Positions 18,603 through 27,852 of a stretch of 64,000 nt of DNA are shown piece by piece. The stretch is from Solibacillus isronensis (GTDB lineage Bacteria; Bacillota; Bacilli; Bacillales_A; Planococcaceae): positions 1,612,001 to 1,676,000 of the forward strand of contig NZ_FVZN01000014.1 in NCBI RefSeq assembly GCF_900168685.1. Reading direction: 5' to 3'. The notes beneath the pieces are model-generated. The model saw only the letters and a program-made list of their open reading frames with translations. It was not told the DNA's origin and made no database searches. Numbering within the stretch: position 1 is the first letter of the stretch; each line of letters begins with the position of its first letter. The position numbers and the translations under genes are program-made.

Positions 18603-18908
18603 TTACCTTGGCCCATTTCGATCTAAAATGGCAGATGTGTTATCTTCATGTAGGTTGTTCAAAGTTGTCGTTGTACTATCCCTTGCATATACATCTTCTT
18701 TTCCTAAAGGGATATCCGTAGTTTGAACTTCTGACGCCTGTGCTAATAATGCTTCGCTATCATTTTGCGACATACCAAATGCTTCACTTATTAGTTCAGC
18801 ACCAGTTTTACCTAATGCTTCGCTATCGTTTTGCGACATGCCAAATGCTTCACTTATTAGTTCAGCTCCAGTTTTACCATGACTCGCCTTCGAAACGTTA
18901 TTCCCCAT
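18603..18908 (-). CDS. Small hydrophilic protein with a 22-residue tandem duplication
   Basis: 101 residues, no known domain recognised. GKTGAELISEAFGMSQNDSEAL occurs twice in tandem (about residues 11-32 and 33-54), encoded by a 66-bp direct repeat. The rest is polar (TTDIPLGKEDVYARDSTTTT). AGGAGGTGGGAAT precedes the ATG and a strong terminator follows, so it is well expressed as its own unit. The small, soluble, Cys-free character would suit a spore or stress protein; function unknown. Confidence 0.7.
   Translation of the reverse strand: MGNNVSKASHGKTGAELISEAFGMSQNDSEALGKTGAELISEAFGMSQNDSEALLAQASEVQTTDIPLGKEDVYARDSTTTTLNNLHEDNTSAILDRNGPR
18751..18882. repeat. Two 66-bp tandem repeat units inside a coding gene
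   Basis: Units 18751-18816 and 18817-18882 differ at only a few third-codon positions, so the duplication is fairly recent or kept in register. Encodes the 22-residue protein repeat. Confidence 0.9.
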
Positions 18909-19048
18909 ATTCCCACCTCCTATATATAGAATGTGTGATGGTTCATTATATATGTAAAATATCTAGGAGGTTTCATTTGCCAATCATCTGACTTCGAAAA
19001 AGCTGATCCTTGTAATCAATGAATAATACATTTCGAGTGTTTTTAATT

Positions 19049-20071
19049 CTATTTATTCTCATGCCTGTTTTCCTCTGAATATACCGCTTTTGCAATTAGT
19101 TCATAGGATCGGATTCGATCTTCCGGTAAGTGTGTGATTGTATTGATCATCATTTCATCTGCTTGGTATTTTGTTCTTAACTCAAATAATTTATGTTTTA
19201 CTTCTTGAGGATTACCAATAATTATTTTTTGTCTAACTTTTTCCAATGTTTCTTGATCTTTATCAGTTAGTTTATAATGCTTAACTTCACTTATAGAAGG
19301 AACTCCTTGTTTACTTTCCCCTTTATCCATTTTTATAGACCAGATGAGAAAGCTTGATGCAACTTCTTCGGCTTTTTCCGTTGTCTCTGCACAAATAACG
19401 TTAACAGTAACGATGACTTGGGGTGTTTGCCCTTCTTTTCTTGGTTTAAAGCTATCAATATATTCACTGATAATAGCAGCTCCGTCTTCATCGCTCATAA
19501 AATAACCGAAAGTATACGGCACCCCATTTTCCGCTGCGAGTAAAGCACTTTTTTTACCAGTCCCAAGGAGCCAAGGTATTGGCGGATTTTCAGGTATGGG
19601 AGAAGCCGATAACTTTGAATATTCGATATCCGTTGGAAAATCATCATCCAGAAAATGAAGTAGGTCTTTCAGTAACGAAGGAAAGTTCCCAACATTTTTT
19701 ATAAAGTTACCAGACAAAGCAGTCATCGCTTCAGAGGATCCACCTGGTGCTCGTCCAATTCCTAAATCAATACGATTCGGAAATACTGTCGCTAACGTAT
19801 TAAAGATTTCAGCAACTTTAAAAGGACGGTAATGAGGCAATAACACTGCGCCAGACCCTATACGAATTCGATTCGTGTTAGCTCCAATGTAACTTAACAT
19901 CACTTCAGGTGCAGGACATGCCAGTCCAGATAAATCATGATGTTCGGCAATCCAGTATCTTGTATATCCGAATTTCTCCCCTGCCTGCGCTAATTTCATT
20001 GACCAATTTAATGCATCTTGAGGCGTTTGATTTGAAGAGATCGGTGATTGATCCAATATACTTAATCTCAT
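19049..20071 (-). CDS. LLM-class flavin-dependent oxidoreductase (luciferase-like)
   Basis: 340 residues with the bacterial luciferase-like fold: MRLSILDQSPI, RYWIAEHHDLSGLACPAPEVM, RIRIGSGAVLLPHYRPFKVAE and RIDLGIGRAPGG are typical of the MsnO8-like subfamily. Members use reduced flavin to oxygenate organic substrates. It begins 6 bp after the YkvR-like gene, so the two are likely cotranscribed. The ribosome site is weak (AAGGGCTG). Substrate unknown. Confidence 0.9.
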   Translation of the reverse strand: MRLSILDQSPISSNQTPQDALNWSMKLAQAGEKFGYTRYWIAEHHDLSGLACPAPEVMLSYIGANTNRIRIGSGAVLLPHYRPFKVAEIFNTLATVFPNRIDLGIGRAPGGSSEAMTALSGNFIKNVGNFPSLLKDLLHFLDDDFPTDIEYSKLSASPIPENPPIPWLLGTGKKSALLAAENGVPYTFGYFMSDEDGAAIISEYIDSFKPRKEGQTPQVIVTVNVICAETTEKAEEVASSFLIWSIKMDKGESKQGVPSISEVKHYKLTDKDQETLEKVRQKIIIGNPQEVKHKLFELRTKYQADEMMINTITHLPEDRIRSYELIAKAVYSEENRHENK

Positions 20072-20077
20072 TAAATT

Positions 20078-20362
20078 TCAGCCCTTTTCTTCCACTAACG
20101 TCAATTTATATTGTCCTACCTGATCTTTTTCATACAAATTTGTAATAGAAGTGGAGTAATTATAAATCGTTCCTCTAAACATTATATCTTCTTCAGGAAT
20201 CTTAACATCAAATGTCCCGTTGTAAAGTAACGTTGCAATGTCATGATAATCTTCACTTGTCACATCAAAAATGACTGACACTTTATAATTCCCATTTACT
20301 TTTTCTTCTTCATAGCTATTTAATAGAATTACTCTGTCATCTAAAATTATTTTACTGACCAA
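20078..20362 (-). CDS. YkvR-like (DUF3219 type) protein
   Basis: 94 residues from a TTG at 20362 with GGGGTGATCTT upstream. Strong resemblance to B. subtilis YkvR: VTSEDYHDIATLLYNGTFDVKIPEEDIMFRGTI and YSTSITNLYE. A small soluble protein of unknown role. Followed after 6 bp by the luciferase-like oxidoreductase gene and preceded by a 51-residue protein gene; the three may form one operon. Confidence 0.8.
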   Translation of the reverse strand: MVSKIILDDRVILLNSYEEEKVNGNYKVSVIFDVTSEDYHDIATLLYNGTFDVKIPEEDIMFRGTIYNYSTSITNLYEKDQVGQYKLTLVEEKG

Positions 20363-20382
20363 AAGATCACCCCTTATTTAAC

Positions 20383-20538
20383 CTATTCTTTGCAAAAATC
20401 TACAAATTTTTTAGCCTGTATTAAAGACATTCCTGTTTGTTCTCTCACAAACTTCACCGCTTTAACATCACCTAATGACTGCACTTTCTCTTTTACTAAG
20501 GCAATAAATTCCATGTTATAGATATTAGTATAATCCAT
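20383..20538 (-). CDS. Small protein resembling the ribosomal L7/L12 C-terminal motif (51 residues)
   Basis: Frame of 51 residues with a good site (AAGGGGGCGAAAAA) before the ATG. The central part, DVKAVKFVREQTGMSLIQAKKFVD, resembles the L7/L12 C-terminal helix motif (VKAVREATGLGLKEAKDLV). Proteins of this size with that motif occur elsewhere in Bacillales as stand-alone genes; role unknown. It ends 21 bp before the YkvR-like gene, probably in the same operon. Confidence 0.75.
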   Translation of the reverse strand: MDYTNIYNMEFIALVKEKVQSLGDVKAVKFVREQTGMSLIQAKKFVDFCKE

Positions 20539-20595
20539 TTTTTCGCCCCCTTATGTACTAATTATAGTATACTTGGCGACAACCTTTAAATAATC

Positions 20596-20630
20596 GCGCC
20601 CCAATTATTAGATACTAATAATTGAGGCGC
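20596..20630 (-). terminator. Terminator of the YhjD-like gene
   Basis: Stem GCGCCcCAATTATTA / TAATAATTGaGGCGC, 57 bp after the stop of the 126-residue gene; minus-strand tail GATTATTT. Confidence 0.65.
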
Positions 20631-20686
20631 AGTTGTTTAATGGCTTATAAATATCGGTTTATTCCCGCTCTCACGGCTTGAGGACT

Positions 20687-21067
20687 TTATTTTCTATCTG
20701 CCGGTGTCAGGTACTTCATTCCCAATATACGTTTCATCTCTTCGCTCACCCAGTTACGTAAAGCAATGTTTCCATAGCTTCTCGTTTCATCGTATCCCCT
20801 AAACAAAATAAAATAGTAGGTCATATAATCATCAGATTTCTGTTTTTCAATTTTACATCCTTTCTTATATAAAAAGTCCCTTAGCTTTTTAAATTCATGA
20901 AAGGTTTCATTAATTTTGGAATCGTACCACTCTTCCAGCACGTCCCTCATTTTTAATTCGGAAATACAGTCTCTATCACGCTCGAGTGTTTTTAAAAATA
21001 ATTCCAGTACAATGTACCGGTGAATGTCATCGCTAAGCTTCATGAATTCTTTATGCATATAGATCAC
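20687..21067 (-). CDS. YhjD-like small helical protein
   Basis: 126 residues, mostly helical and charged. The C-terminal half (KIEKQKSDDYMTYYFILFRGYDETRSY, ALRNWVSEEMKRIL) matches the pattern of B. subtilis YhjD (EELQRDEAFTMFLFLYKGYEEY). Function unknown. Starts are a GTG at 21067 or the ATG at 21058; the site AAGCGAGTGA fits either loosely. Followed by its own terminator. Confidence 0.65.
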   Translation of the reverse strand: MIYMHKEFMKLSDDIHRYIVLELFLKTLERDRDCISELKMRDVLEEWYDSKINETFHEFKKLRDFLYKKGCKIEKQKSDDYMTYYFILFRGYDETRSYGNIALRNWVSEEMKRILGMKYLTPADRK

Positions 21068-21248
21068 TCGCTTTACTGATTGATGGATATATCGCTATTA
21101 TCTATTCTATACAGGAACACTTGTTTGTATACGTGATTGCAAATGGAAATTGGCTGATCCATCTGAAGGAAAAACTTTCAATCGAATTATTGGGTATTTT
21201 TCATAGCTGTTTAAGCCATTCTAACTTTTGTTAAGGAGGTGAACCGCT

Positions 21249-21437
21249 GTGGAAAATAATAAACTAAATATTAAACGTCAGCGAAATAACAACAATAACA
21301 ATAATAATAATGAATTTGAATTCGGTGAAGATTTTAACTTCGACAATTTAAATGATCAAAATCAAAATAACCGCAACAATAATAATAATAATAATAACTT
21401 AAATAAGAAAAACAAAAATAACAACAATAATAAGTAA
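21249..21437 (+). CDS. Asparagine-rich small protein
   Basis: 62 residues from a GTG at 21249 with AAGGAGGTGAACCGCT upstream, an excellent ribosome site. Three poly-Asn runs separated by a short acidic aromatic segment (EFEFGEDFNFDNLNDQ) and ending in Lys/Asn. Codons alternate AAC and AAT, so it is not a plain trinucleotide repeat. Such Asn-rich short proteins in spore formers are often spore-surface or late sporulation products; that is inference. Followed by a terminator. Confidence 0.7.
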   Translation: MENNKLNIKRQRNNNNNNNNNEFEFGEDFNFDNLNDQNQNNRNNNNNNNNLNKKNKNNNNNK

Positions 21438-21448
21438 TATTACTAATA

Positions 21449-21476
21449 CAGTCTCCCTTAGGGGGGATTGTATTTT
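21449..21476 (+). terminator. Terminator of the Asn-rich gene
   Basis: CAGTCTCCCT / GGGGGGATTG hairpin followed by TATTTTTTC, 12 bp after the stop codon. Confidence 0.8.
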
Positions 21477-21533
21477 TTCATTTGCACGAACATCTTTAAT
21501 GGTCAGGTTTCTGACACTCGACATTTATGTATA

Positions 21534-21579
21534 AACGAAGTAGCCCTTTACCTCCCCACTGGTAAAGGGCTACTTCGTT
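21534..21579. repeat. Perfect 19-bp inverted repeat
   Basis: AACGAAGTAGCCCTTTACC and its exact complement, with an 8-base loop TCCCCACT. There is no clear T-run on either side. It lies between the Asn-rich gene terminator and lysE-type gene, so it may be a second terminator or a regulatory hairpin. Confidence 0.8.
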
Positions 21580-21664
21580 ATTGAAATAAAATTTCATTTT
21601 TATAGTTGTACGAGTCACTCTCTTTGAATAAGATGCACAGACATCATTTTTAGGAGGGCTATTT

Positions 21665-22294
21665 TTGAACTCAATAGCTGCTTACATTTTTTTAGGTGTA
21701 TCTTTAGCTGCGCCTATCGGTCCCGTCAACGCAGCGCAGCTAGATACAGGAATAAAAAACGGTTTTTTTCATGCGCTTATTTTTGGCGTTGGCGCTTTAA
21801 CAGCTGATATTTTGTACATGATAATGGTTTACTTCGGGATTGGCCAAGTTATTGAATACTCTCCAGTAAAAGTATTCCTTTGGTCATTTGGCTGTTTTGT
21901 TCTTACATATACCGGGATCGAGAATTTACTTTCTCTGCATAAAATTGAACTAGCATTAAAATCCAACAAAAAAACTACTCGCCTTAGACATTCTTTAATA
22001 ACAGGTTTTCTCATGTCACTGTTAAATCCGCTTACTATCCTTTTTTGGCTCGGTATCTATGGTTCAGTTCTGGCAGAAACACACAAAGTCAGTACGGGCA
22101 ATCAAATAATTATTAATAGCCTTGCCGTCATCCTTGGAATAATGTTGTGGGATACGATAATGGCTGCTATCTCCAGTGGTGCCCGTAAATTATTATCTAC
22201 CGGCTTCATAAATATTATTTCCATCATCTCATCGCTTGCAATGATCGGGTTCGGTATTTACTTTGGGATTCAGGCTTATCACGCATTATTTTGA
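21665..22294 (+). CDS. LysE-family exporter
   Basis: 209 residues from a TTG at 21665, with AGGAGGGCTATTT upstream. Six membrane segments of the LysE/RhtB type: LGVSLAAPIGPVNAAQLDTGIKNG near the N-terminus and FLMSLLNPLTILFWLGIYG. The family exports amino acids such as lysine, threonine or homoserine; substrate here unknown. Its 3' end overlaps the convergent amino acid permease gene by 16 bp, so both stop codons lie in shared DNA. Confidence 0.9.
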   Translation: MNSIAAYIFLGVSLAAPIGPVNAAQLDTGIKNGFFHALIFGVGALTADILYMIMVYFGIGQVIEYSPVKVFLWSFGCFVLTYTGIENLLSLHKIELALKSNKKTTRLRHSLITGFLMSLLNPLTILFWLGIYGSVLAETHKVSTGNQIIINSLAVILGIMLWDTIMAAISSGARKLLSTGFINIISIISSLAMIGFGIYFGIQAYHALF

Positions 22295-23631
22295 GCTTCT
22301 TCCTTCTTCCATCGTTTTCGCATAAAAAAGACTATACTCCCGATTACTGCGAGGAATACTAAACTGATAAAAAAGCCTGGACGACTTGTCTGATGGAATA
22401 GTGTTCCGCTAACCGCTGAACTGATTAATAATATTCCAATTATTCTTTTCACTTTATCGAAAGTAGTCGTCTCAACTAACCTCGGATACATGACTAAAAT
22501 AAATAGCCAGTTGTAAAGCAGCATTAATGCCGCAGCAGTCGTTATATATTCGTATACTTTATCCGGCAATAATAAAGACGTAATAATAGAAAGTACAAGC
22601 CCCGAAGTTGTTAAAGCAATTGCAGGTAATGGCATTTTAAGCTTCTTTTTCTTCTGTTTACTGAAGATTTTAGGTGCGTCTCCATCCTCAGAAATTGTCA
22701 CGAGTATTGTCGTAACCGAAAACAAAGAGGCAGACATTGTTGAAAACCCAGCAATAATAATAGCTGCAATAAATACATGCGGGAAAAAATCAATATTATG
22801 GGCACCTGATAAAGCCTCAACAAACGGGCTCTTGCTCTCCTTGAACTTATCAAACGGCTTAAGTAATAGGGCTAAAGAAAGTGCAGTCACATAAATGACA
22901 CCAAGCAGCCCAAGCATCACTTTACCCGATTTAGGTGCATCCTCTTTATTCTTTAGATGGATCGCCATTATGCTCATTACTTCGATCCCACCATGGGCAT
23001 AAAATGCAAATATAAGAGCGCTCCAAAATCCGATGAAGCCTTTCGGGAAAAATTCATTCACGGATTGCGGGATGTCAGGAGTTGATTTTCCGCCAATTAC
23101 TCCTGTCAGCGCTAAAATTGCAATGATAATAAACATAAAAATAGCTGCAATTTTCATCACAGCAAATACGCTTTCCAATTTCCCAAATGCTTTCGCTCCT
23201 ATAAATAGAACAATGAGACCGAGAACCGCATAAATTGCTGCGAATATCCACAATTTAATATTAGGAAACCAAAACTTAGTTAATAATGAAATTGCGGTAA
23301 GTTGACTGCCTATAATTAATATTTCCGAAGACCAGTAAACCCACCCACTGCTAAAACCCGCCCAACGTCCATATGCTTTTTTGGCATAGGTACGAAAAGA
23401 TCCTTTCTGTGGATCCATTGCAATCATTTTAGCAAGTGCCTCAAATACGATATACGTTGCAGTGGCAGCCATTATAAAGGCCAAGATTACAGAAGGACCT
23501 GTCATTTTAATTGCTATACCTGACGCAAGGAAAAACCCTGTACCAATCGTGCAACCTACTCCAATAAGGGATAATTGCCACCAAGTAAGATTTGCTTTTT
23601 CGTCGTTTGCACCCGACGCTTTATTCCCCAT
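22279..23631 (-). CDS. Amino acid permease (APC family)
   Basis: 450 residues from the ATG at 23631, which has GGAGGTGTAAAA upstream; an earlier in-frame ATG at 23703 lacks a site. Twelve membrane segments with the start NLTWWQLSLIGVGCTIGTGFFLASG, as in Bacillus AapA/YtnA-type permeases, where the GTGFF segment lines the substrate site. Imports an amino acid with proton or sodium. Convergent overlap with the LysE-family gene. Regulation not visible. Confidence 0.9.
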   Translation of the reverse strand: MGNKASGANDEKANLTWWQLSLIGVGCTIGTGFFLASGIAIKMTGPSVILAFIMAATATYIVFEALAKMIAMDPQKGSFRTYAKKAYGRWAGFSSGWVYWSSEILIIGSQLTAISLLTKFWFPNIKLWIFAAIYAVLGLIVLFIGAKAFGKLESVFAVMKIAAIFMFIIIAILALTGVIGGKSTPDIPQSVNEFFPKGFIGFWSALIFAFYAHGGIEVMSIMAIHLKNKEDAPKSGKVMLGLLGVIYVTALSLALLLKPFDKFKESKSPFVEALSGAHNIDFFPHVFIAAIIIAGFSTMSASLFSVTTILVTISEDGDAPKIFSKQKKKKLKMPLPAIALTTSGLVLSIITSLLLPDKVYEYITTAAALMLLYNWLFILVMYPRLVETTTFDKVKRIIGILLISSAVSGTLFHQTSRPGFFISLVFLAVIGSIVFFMRKRWKKEEAQNNA

Positions 23632-23932
23632 TTTTACACCTCCACATGAAAATAGCCTTCCACAAAAAAATGGTTTTATGTGCTGTTGAGATGATGAAAG
23701 CACTTCTAATAAGGGAATAAGTTGGTCATTCCTAAAACCCTATACTTGTATAAAAAATGTGATCGTGGAGAAAATAAATTCATTTATTACTTTCTTGTAA
23801 ATTTTTGATACAGATAACTGGAGTTGATATTAAATAAGGTAATTTCTAGTATGAGCATCTATCTTGAAGAATAACTAAAATAGGAATATTATACTTATTG
23901 AAAGCTAATCTCACTATTCGGAGGGGTTTAAT
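23632..23932. other. Intergenic, divergent promoter region
   Basis: About 300 bp between the permease and the divergent aldehyde dehydrogenase gene. AT-rich; it must contain both promoters. No small gene or clear operator seen. Confidence 0.4.
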
Positions 23933-25411
23933 ATGAATAAAGCACCAATTACAGTTAACGCTATTATTAATGGCGAAAAAATACAAACAGATAAAAAAAT
24001 TACGCGTGAAAATCCAACACACCCTGAGCAAATTGTTGGTTACGCTCCAAATAATACAAGAGAAGAAACAATCCAGGCAATCGACGCGGCATATGAAGCC
24101 TTTAAAACTTGGGCTTGGAGTGATGTGGAAGATCGTATCGCAAGAATGCAGCGTGCCATTCAGAAGATAAAAGATGCAACGCCTGAAATCGCTGAGTTAC
24201 TATCACGCGAACATGGGAAAGCGCTATATGATGCCCAAGGAGAAATTGCTGTTTCTCTTATGTGGATGGAATTTGCCGTTGACAATGTAAAAAAAGTGAC
24301 AGCTCCAGAGGACAGCAAACATGAAACTGGTCGAACAATCATTACACATGATCCGATCGGTGTTGTATCAGCGATCACGCCTTGGAACTATCCGATTTCC
24401 CTTTCAACAATCAAAATCGCTCCAGCTTTGTTAACAGGTAATACAATGGTACTAAAACCAAGTCCATTTGCTCCTTTAGCGGTAAGTCGTGTAGCCGAAA
24501 TCATTGCTGACGAATTCCCTGCAGGGGTACTGAACTTAGTTAACGGAGATGCAGAAGTTGGAATTGAACTTACATCCAACCCGAAAATTGCGAAAATCGC
24601 TTTCACAGGTGGTACAAATACTGCTAAACATATTATGAAAGCAGCATCTGAAACGATTAAAAAAATGACCCTGGAACTTGGCGGTAATGATGCAGCAATC
24701 GTATTAAATGACTTTGATGTTAACGATGAACGGGCATTACGAAGAATGGTTATTGCCAACTTTCTGACAGCTGGTCAAATTTGTATGATTGCAAAACGTG
24801 TCTATGTGCACCGTTCAATTTACGATGCGTTTGTTGAAAAATATATTGAAGCCGCAAACAAATGGATTAAAGTTGGCGACCCATTCCATCCGGATGTTAC
24901 AGTCGGTCCAGTAAATAACAAAAACCAAGTAGAATATGTAAAAAGTTTAGTGGAAGATGCCAAAAATAAAGGGGCAAAAATTATTCCATTAGGAACAATT
25001 CTAAACCCTGAATTAATGGATAACGGTTACTTCTTACAACCAACACTCGTGTTAGGTGCAGATGTTCATGACCGTGTAGTAGTGGAAGAACAATTTGGCC
25101 CTACTGTACCAATCCTTCCATATGATGATGAAGAACAAGTTATTCAATTACACAATGAAAGCATTTACGGTTTAACAAGTTCCGTGTGGGGTGAAGAAGA
25201 GCATGCTATAAAAGTGGCTCGTCGTATTGAAGCAGGTACAACGATGATTAACACTGCCGCAATCCAAGGGTTAGATGTTCGTTTCCCATTTGGCGGAGTT
25301 AAACAATCAGGTGTAGGTCGCGAATACGGATTAGATGGCATCAAATCTTATACAGAAACTCATGTCATCAACCTGCCAAATGACTTAGAATTACCTTATA
25401 TTCCTGAATAA
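23933..25411 (+). CDS. NAD(P)-dependent aldehyde dehydrogenase
   Basis: 492 residues, full length. Catalytic Cys284 (TAGQICMIAKRV), general base Glu248 (LELGGN) and Asn152 (TPWNYP); cofactor loop FTGGT at 225-229. Oxidises an aldehyde to the acid in the cytoplasm. The FTGGT loop and the sequence VKKVTAPED are unlike betaine aldehyde dehydrogenase and closer to succinate-semialdehyde/general aldehyde enzymes; substrate uncertain. CGGAGGGGTTTAAT precedes the ATG. Monocistronic, with a strong terminator. Confidence 0.92.
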   Translation: MNKAPITVNAIINGEKIQTDKKITRENPTHPEQIVGYAPNNTREETIQAIDAAYEAFKTWAWSDVEDRIARMQRAIQKIKDATPEIAELLSREHGKALYDAQGEIAVSLMWMEFAVDNVKKVTAPEDSKHETGRTIITHDPIGVVSAITPWNYPISLSTIKIAPALLTGNTMVLKPSPFAPLAVSRVAEIIADEFPAGVLNLVNGDAEVGIELTSNPKIAKIAFTGGTNTAKHIMKAASETIKKMTLELGGNDAAIVLNDFDVNDERALRRMVIANFLTAGQICMIAKRVYVHRSIYDAFVEKYIEAANKWIKVGDPFHPDVTVGPVNNKNQVEYVKSLVEDAKNKGAKIIPLGTILNPELMDNGYFLQPTLVLGADVHDRVVVEEQFGPTVPILPYDDEEQVIQLHNESIYGLTSSVWGEEEHAIKVARRIEAGTTMINTAAIQGLDVRFPFGGVKQSGVGREYGLDGIKSYTETHVINLPNDLELPYIPE

Positions 25412-25422
25412 AAGCTAGAGAA

Positions 25423-25455
25423 AAGAGCATTAACCTCCATCAGGTTAATGCTCTT
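25423..25455 (+). terminator. Aldehyde dehydrogenase terminator
   Basis: Stem AAGAGCATTAACCT / AGGTTAATGCTCTT, 5-base loop, followed by ATTTTTGTTTG. Confidence 0.95.
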
Positions 25456-25806
25456 ATTTTTGTTTGTATACTTAACAATGCTTTCAGTATCTAATATGGG
25501 GTTGATTCTATTAATGGTGATGTATGAGGTTGTGATAAGCATGCACAGCCATTTTCAGAGAGGTATTTGCCAACTTCCATTTTTATCAATTTATTACAAA
25601 TATCTATAAATCTCTATCCAAAATTATTTGTTTTTTATTATATTTTTATATAACAGTTTTCACTACATAATGTTTGTTTATCTATATTTTATTTGCATAT
25701 TTACACTTTCAATCGATATTTATACTGAATTTTCTAAAAACTTTGTTTACAAACGTAGTCTTCCATTACTATAATTTGAGTTATCAGAAATATTGGAGGA
25801 AGATAT
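25456..25806. other. Intergenic upstream of the CstA-family gene
   Basis: About 350 bp, AT-rich, no gene. Holds the promoter of the CstA-family gene; no catabolite-response site that I would trust. Confidence 0.4.
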
Positions 25807-27237
25807 ATGTACACACTTCTTGGTTCGATCACTCTATTAATTGTAGGATATATCGTCTATGGAAAGTTTATTGAAAAGGTGTTTATTGTTAATGATGCAA
25901 CGCCGACCCCAGCTTATACAAAAGCTGATAATTTAGATTATATGCCCATGCCTGCCTGGAAGGGCTGGATGATTCAATTATTAAATATCGCAGGGCTTGG
26001 ACCTATTTACGGTGCCATTGCAGGTGCACTGTATGGACCCGTTGCAATGATTTGGATCGTATTTGGTTGTATTTTTGCCGGTGCCGTTCATGACTATTTT
26101 GCAGGGATGTTATCATTACGTCATGGAGGCGCACAATTCCCAGCACTTGTTCAACGTTATTTAGGTAAAGTAATGCGTGTCTTCACTGATATCGTTTCAG
26201 TAGTATTAATGGTTTTAGTAGCAGCTGCCTTTACTGCAGGACCTGCTGCTGTTCTTTCGTCAAAATTAGGAATTACATTTATGACAGCACTTATTGCGAT
26301 TTTCATCTACTTCTTATTAGCAGCAATTTTACCGATCAATCAAATTATCGGTCGTATTTATCCACTATTTGGTGCAGTATTAATCATTATGGCCGGTGCG
26401 GTATTAGTATCACTAGTCACTTCAGGTATTGCAATTCCTGAAGTATCTTTAACTAATATGCATCCGAATGATTTACCGGTTTGGCCATTATTAATGATTA
26501 CGATTTCTTGTGGCGCAATCTCTGGCTTCCACTCTACACAAAGCCCGATAATTTCAAGAACAATCAAGAAAGAATCGGAAGGTCGTAAAGTCTTCTACGG
26601 TGCCATGATTGGTGAAGGTGTCATTGCATTAATTTGGTGTGCGGCTGGTATGAGTTTCTATGGCGGTACAGAAGGATTATTACCAAAAATCTCCGAAATT
26701 GGTGCAGGTGGTGTAGTAGACGAAATTTCAATTGCATTACTTGGTACATTTGGTAGTATTTTAGCAATATTAGGGATTGTAATTTTACCAATTACAACAG
26801 GTGATACTTCATTACGTTCAGCACGCATGATTGTGTTAGACTTTTTAGGCTCTCGTTTTTCAAAAAATAGTACAACACCAATTTTAGCAACAGTTGCAGT
26901 TGCAGCACCCGCATTTTTCCTATCAACTATTGATTATCAATTCTTATGGCGTTATGTAGGGATGACGAATCAAATGGTTGCAACAGTTATGCTTTGGGTT
27001 GCAACATCGTATTTATTGAAATCAGGCAAGTTCCACTGGATTGCAGGTTTACCAGCCCTATTCATGACCTCTGTAGTATTTGTATACTTAATGGTAGCGC
27101 CAGAAGGATTTGCGCTTGCTTATGAAACAGGTGTCGTCATTGGTTTAAGCTTTACAGTCCTAGTTTCTTTCATTTATATTTATCAAATTTTTAAGCATAA
27201 AGCTTTTACAAATCCGGTATTTTTAACAGAGAAATAA
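25807..27237 (+). CDS. CstA-family carbon starvation/peptide transporter
   Basis: 476 residues with about thirteen membrane segments. Hallmarks GPIYGAIAGALYGPVAMIWIVFGCIFAGAVHDYFAGM and ISCGAISGFHSTQSP are those of CstA proteins, which import peptides or pyruvate when carbon is short. Shorter than B. subtilis or E. coli CstA (about 600-700), lacking the C-terminal extension; short versions are common in Bacillales. GGAGGAAGATAT precedes the ATG. Followed by a terminator. Confidence 0.93.
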   Translation: MYTLLGSITLLIVGYIVYGKFIEKVFIVNDATPTPAYTKADNLDYMPMPAWKGWMIQLLNIAGLGPIYGAIAGALYGPVAMIWIVFGCIFAGAVHDYFAGMLSLRHGGAQFPALVQRYLGKVMRVFTDIVSVVLMVLVAAAFTAGPAAVLSSKLGITFMTALIAIFIYFLLAAILPINQIIGRIYPLFGAVLIIMAGAVLVSLVTSGIAIPEVSLTNMHPNDLPVWPLLMITISCGAISGFHSTQSPIISRTIKKESEGRKVFYGAMIGEGVIALIWCAAGMSFYGGTEGLLPKISEIGAGGVVDEISIALLGTFGSILAILGIVILPITTGDTSLRSARMIVLDFLGSRFSKNSTTPILATVAVAAPAFFLSTIDYQFLWRYVGMTNQMVATVMLWVATSYLLKSGKFHWIAGLPALFMTSVVFVYLMVAPEGFALAYETGVVIGLSFTVLVSFIYIYQIFKHKAFTNPVFLTEK

Positions 27238-27262
27238 GGGATTCAGACTTTTGCTAACTATA

Positions 27263-27302
27263 AAATCTCGCATTTTTATAATTCCTAAAAATGCGAGATT
27301 TT
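27263..27302 (+). terminator. CstA-family gene terminator
   Basis: Stem AAATCTCGCATTTTTA / TAAAAATGCGAGATTT followed by TTGTTTTG. Confidence 0.9.
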
Positions 27303-27402
27303 TGTTTTGAGTATACTTTCGATTTTATACTAAATGAATTCAAAATCTAAATTAATTTTACGTTAACCATTTAAAATTTCACAGAAGCTAAGCACCTTCG
27401 CT

Positions 27403-27852
27403 TTACCCATTACTGCTACCCTTCACTTCTTCGCCTGCTTCTTTCACTTTCCCGCCAATATCTTTTAAATCCGTTGTGGCATCTTTTGCATGTGAAAGAA
27501 TTTCACTTGATTCTTCCGTTACCATAGTAACTGGTTGAATAATGTTGTTGTTTACTTTTTCGTAAAGGTTTTGAGCATCGCTTATTGCTTCTTTCAGTAC
27601 GGAAGAAGCCGATTTTAGACGCTCCTGCAAGTCATCTTTTACTTCTGAAGGATTGTTTTTTACTTGACTGTACATATCCATTGTCGAATCTTTCATATTT
27701 TTAGTTGTCTCCGTTACTTTATTTCTAGTAGTAGAGTCAAGCATTGAAAGCGCACCACCAATTACTGCCCCAATTACCATTCCTCTTAAAAGCTTACCAT
27801 TATTATCATTTTCAGTTGTCGTTGATAAATTATTATACGAAGTTTGTGCCAT
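27403..27852 (-). CDS. YtxH-like (GvpT-type) protein
   Basis: 149 residues. A polar N-terminus, then a glycine-rich hydrophobic segment (about 20-40; GKLLRGMVIGAVIGGALSMLD), then a long charged helical region likely to form coiled coil (VTETTKNMKDSTMDMYSQVK, VKDDLQERLKSASSVLKEA). The pattern is that of YtxH/YhaH general-stress proteins in Bacillus. AAAAAGGAGCATTCATT precedes the ATG. Function poorly known. Confidence 0.82.
   Translation of the reverse strand: MAQTSYNNLSTTTENDNNGKLLRGMVIGAVIGGALSMLDSTTRNKVTETTKNMKDSTMDMYSQVKNNPSEVKDDLQERLKSASSVLKEAISDAQNLYEKVNNNIIQPVTMVTEESSEILSHAKDATTDLKDIGGKVKEAGEEVKGSSNG

Noticed and set aside
21273-21437. AAT/AAC trinucleotide microsatellite
   Set aside because: Codons are mixed AAC and AAT and the frame has a strong ribosome site and terminator, so it is better explained as an Asn-rich gene.
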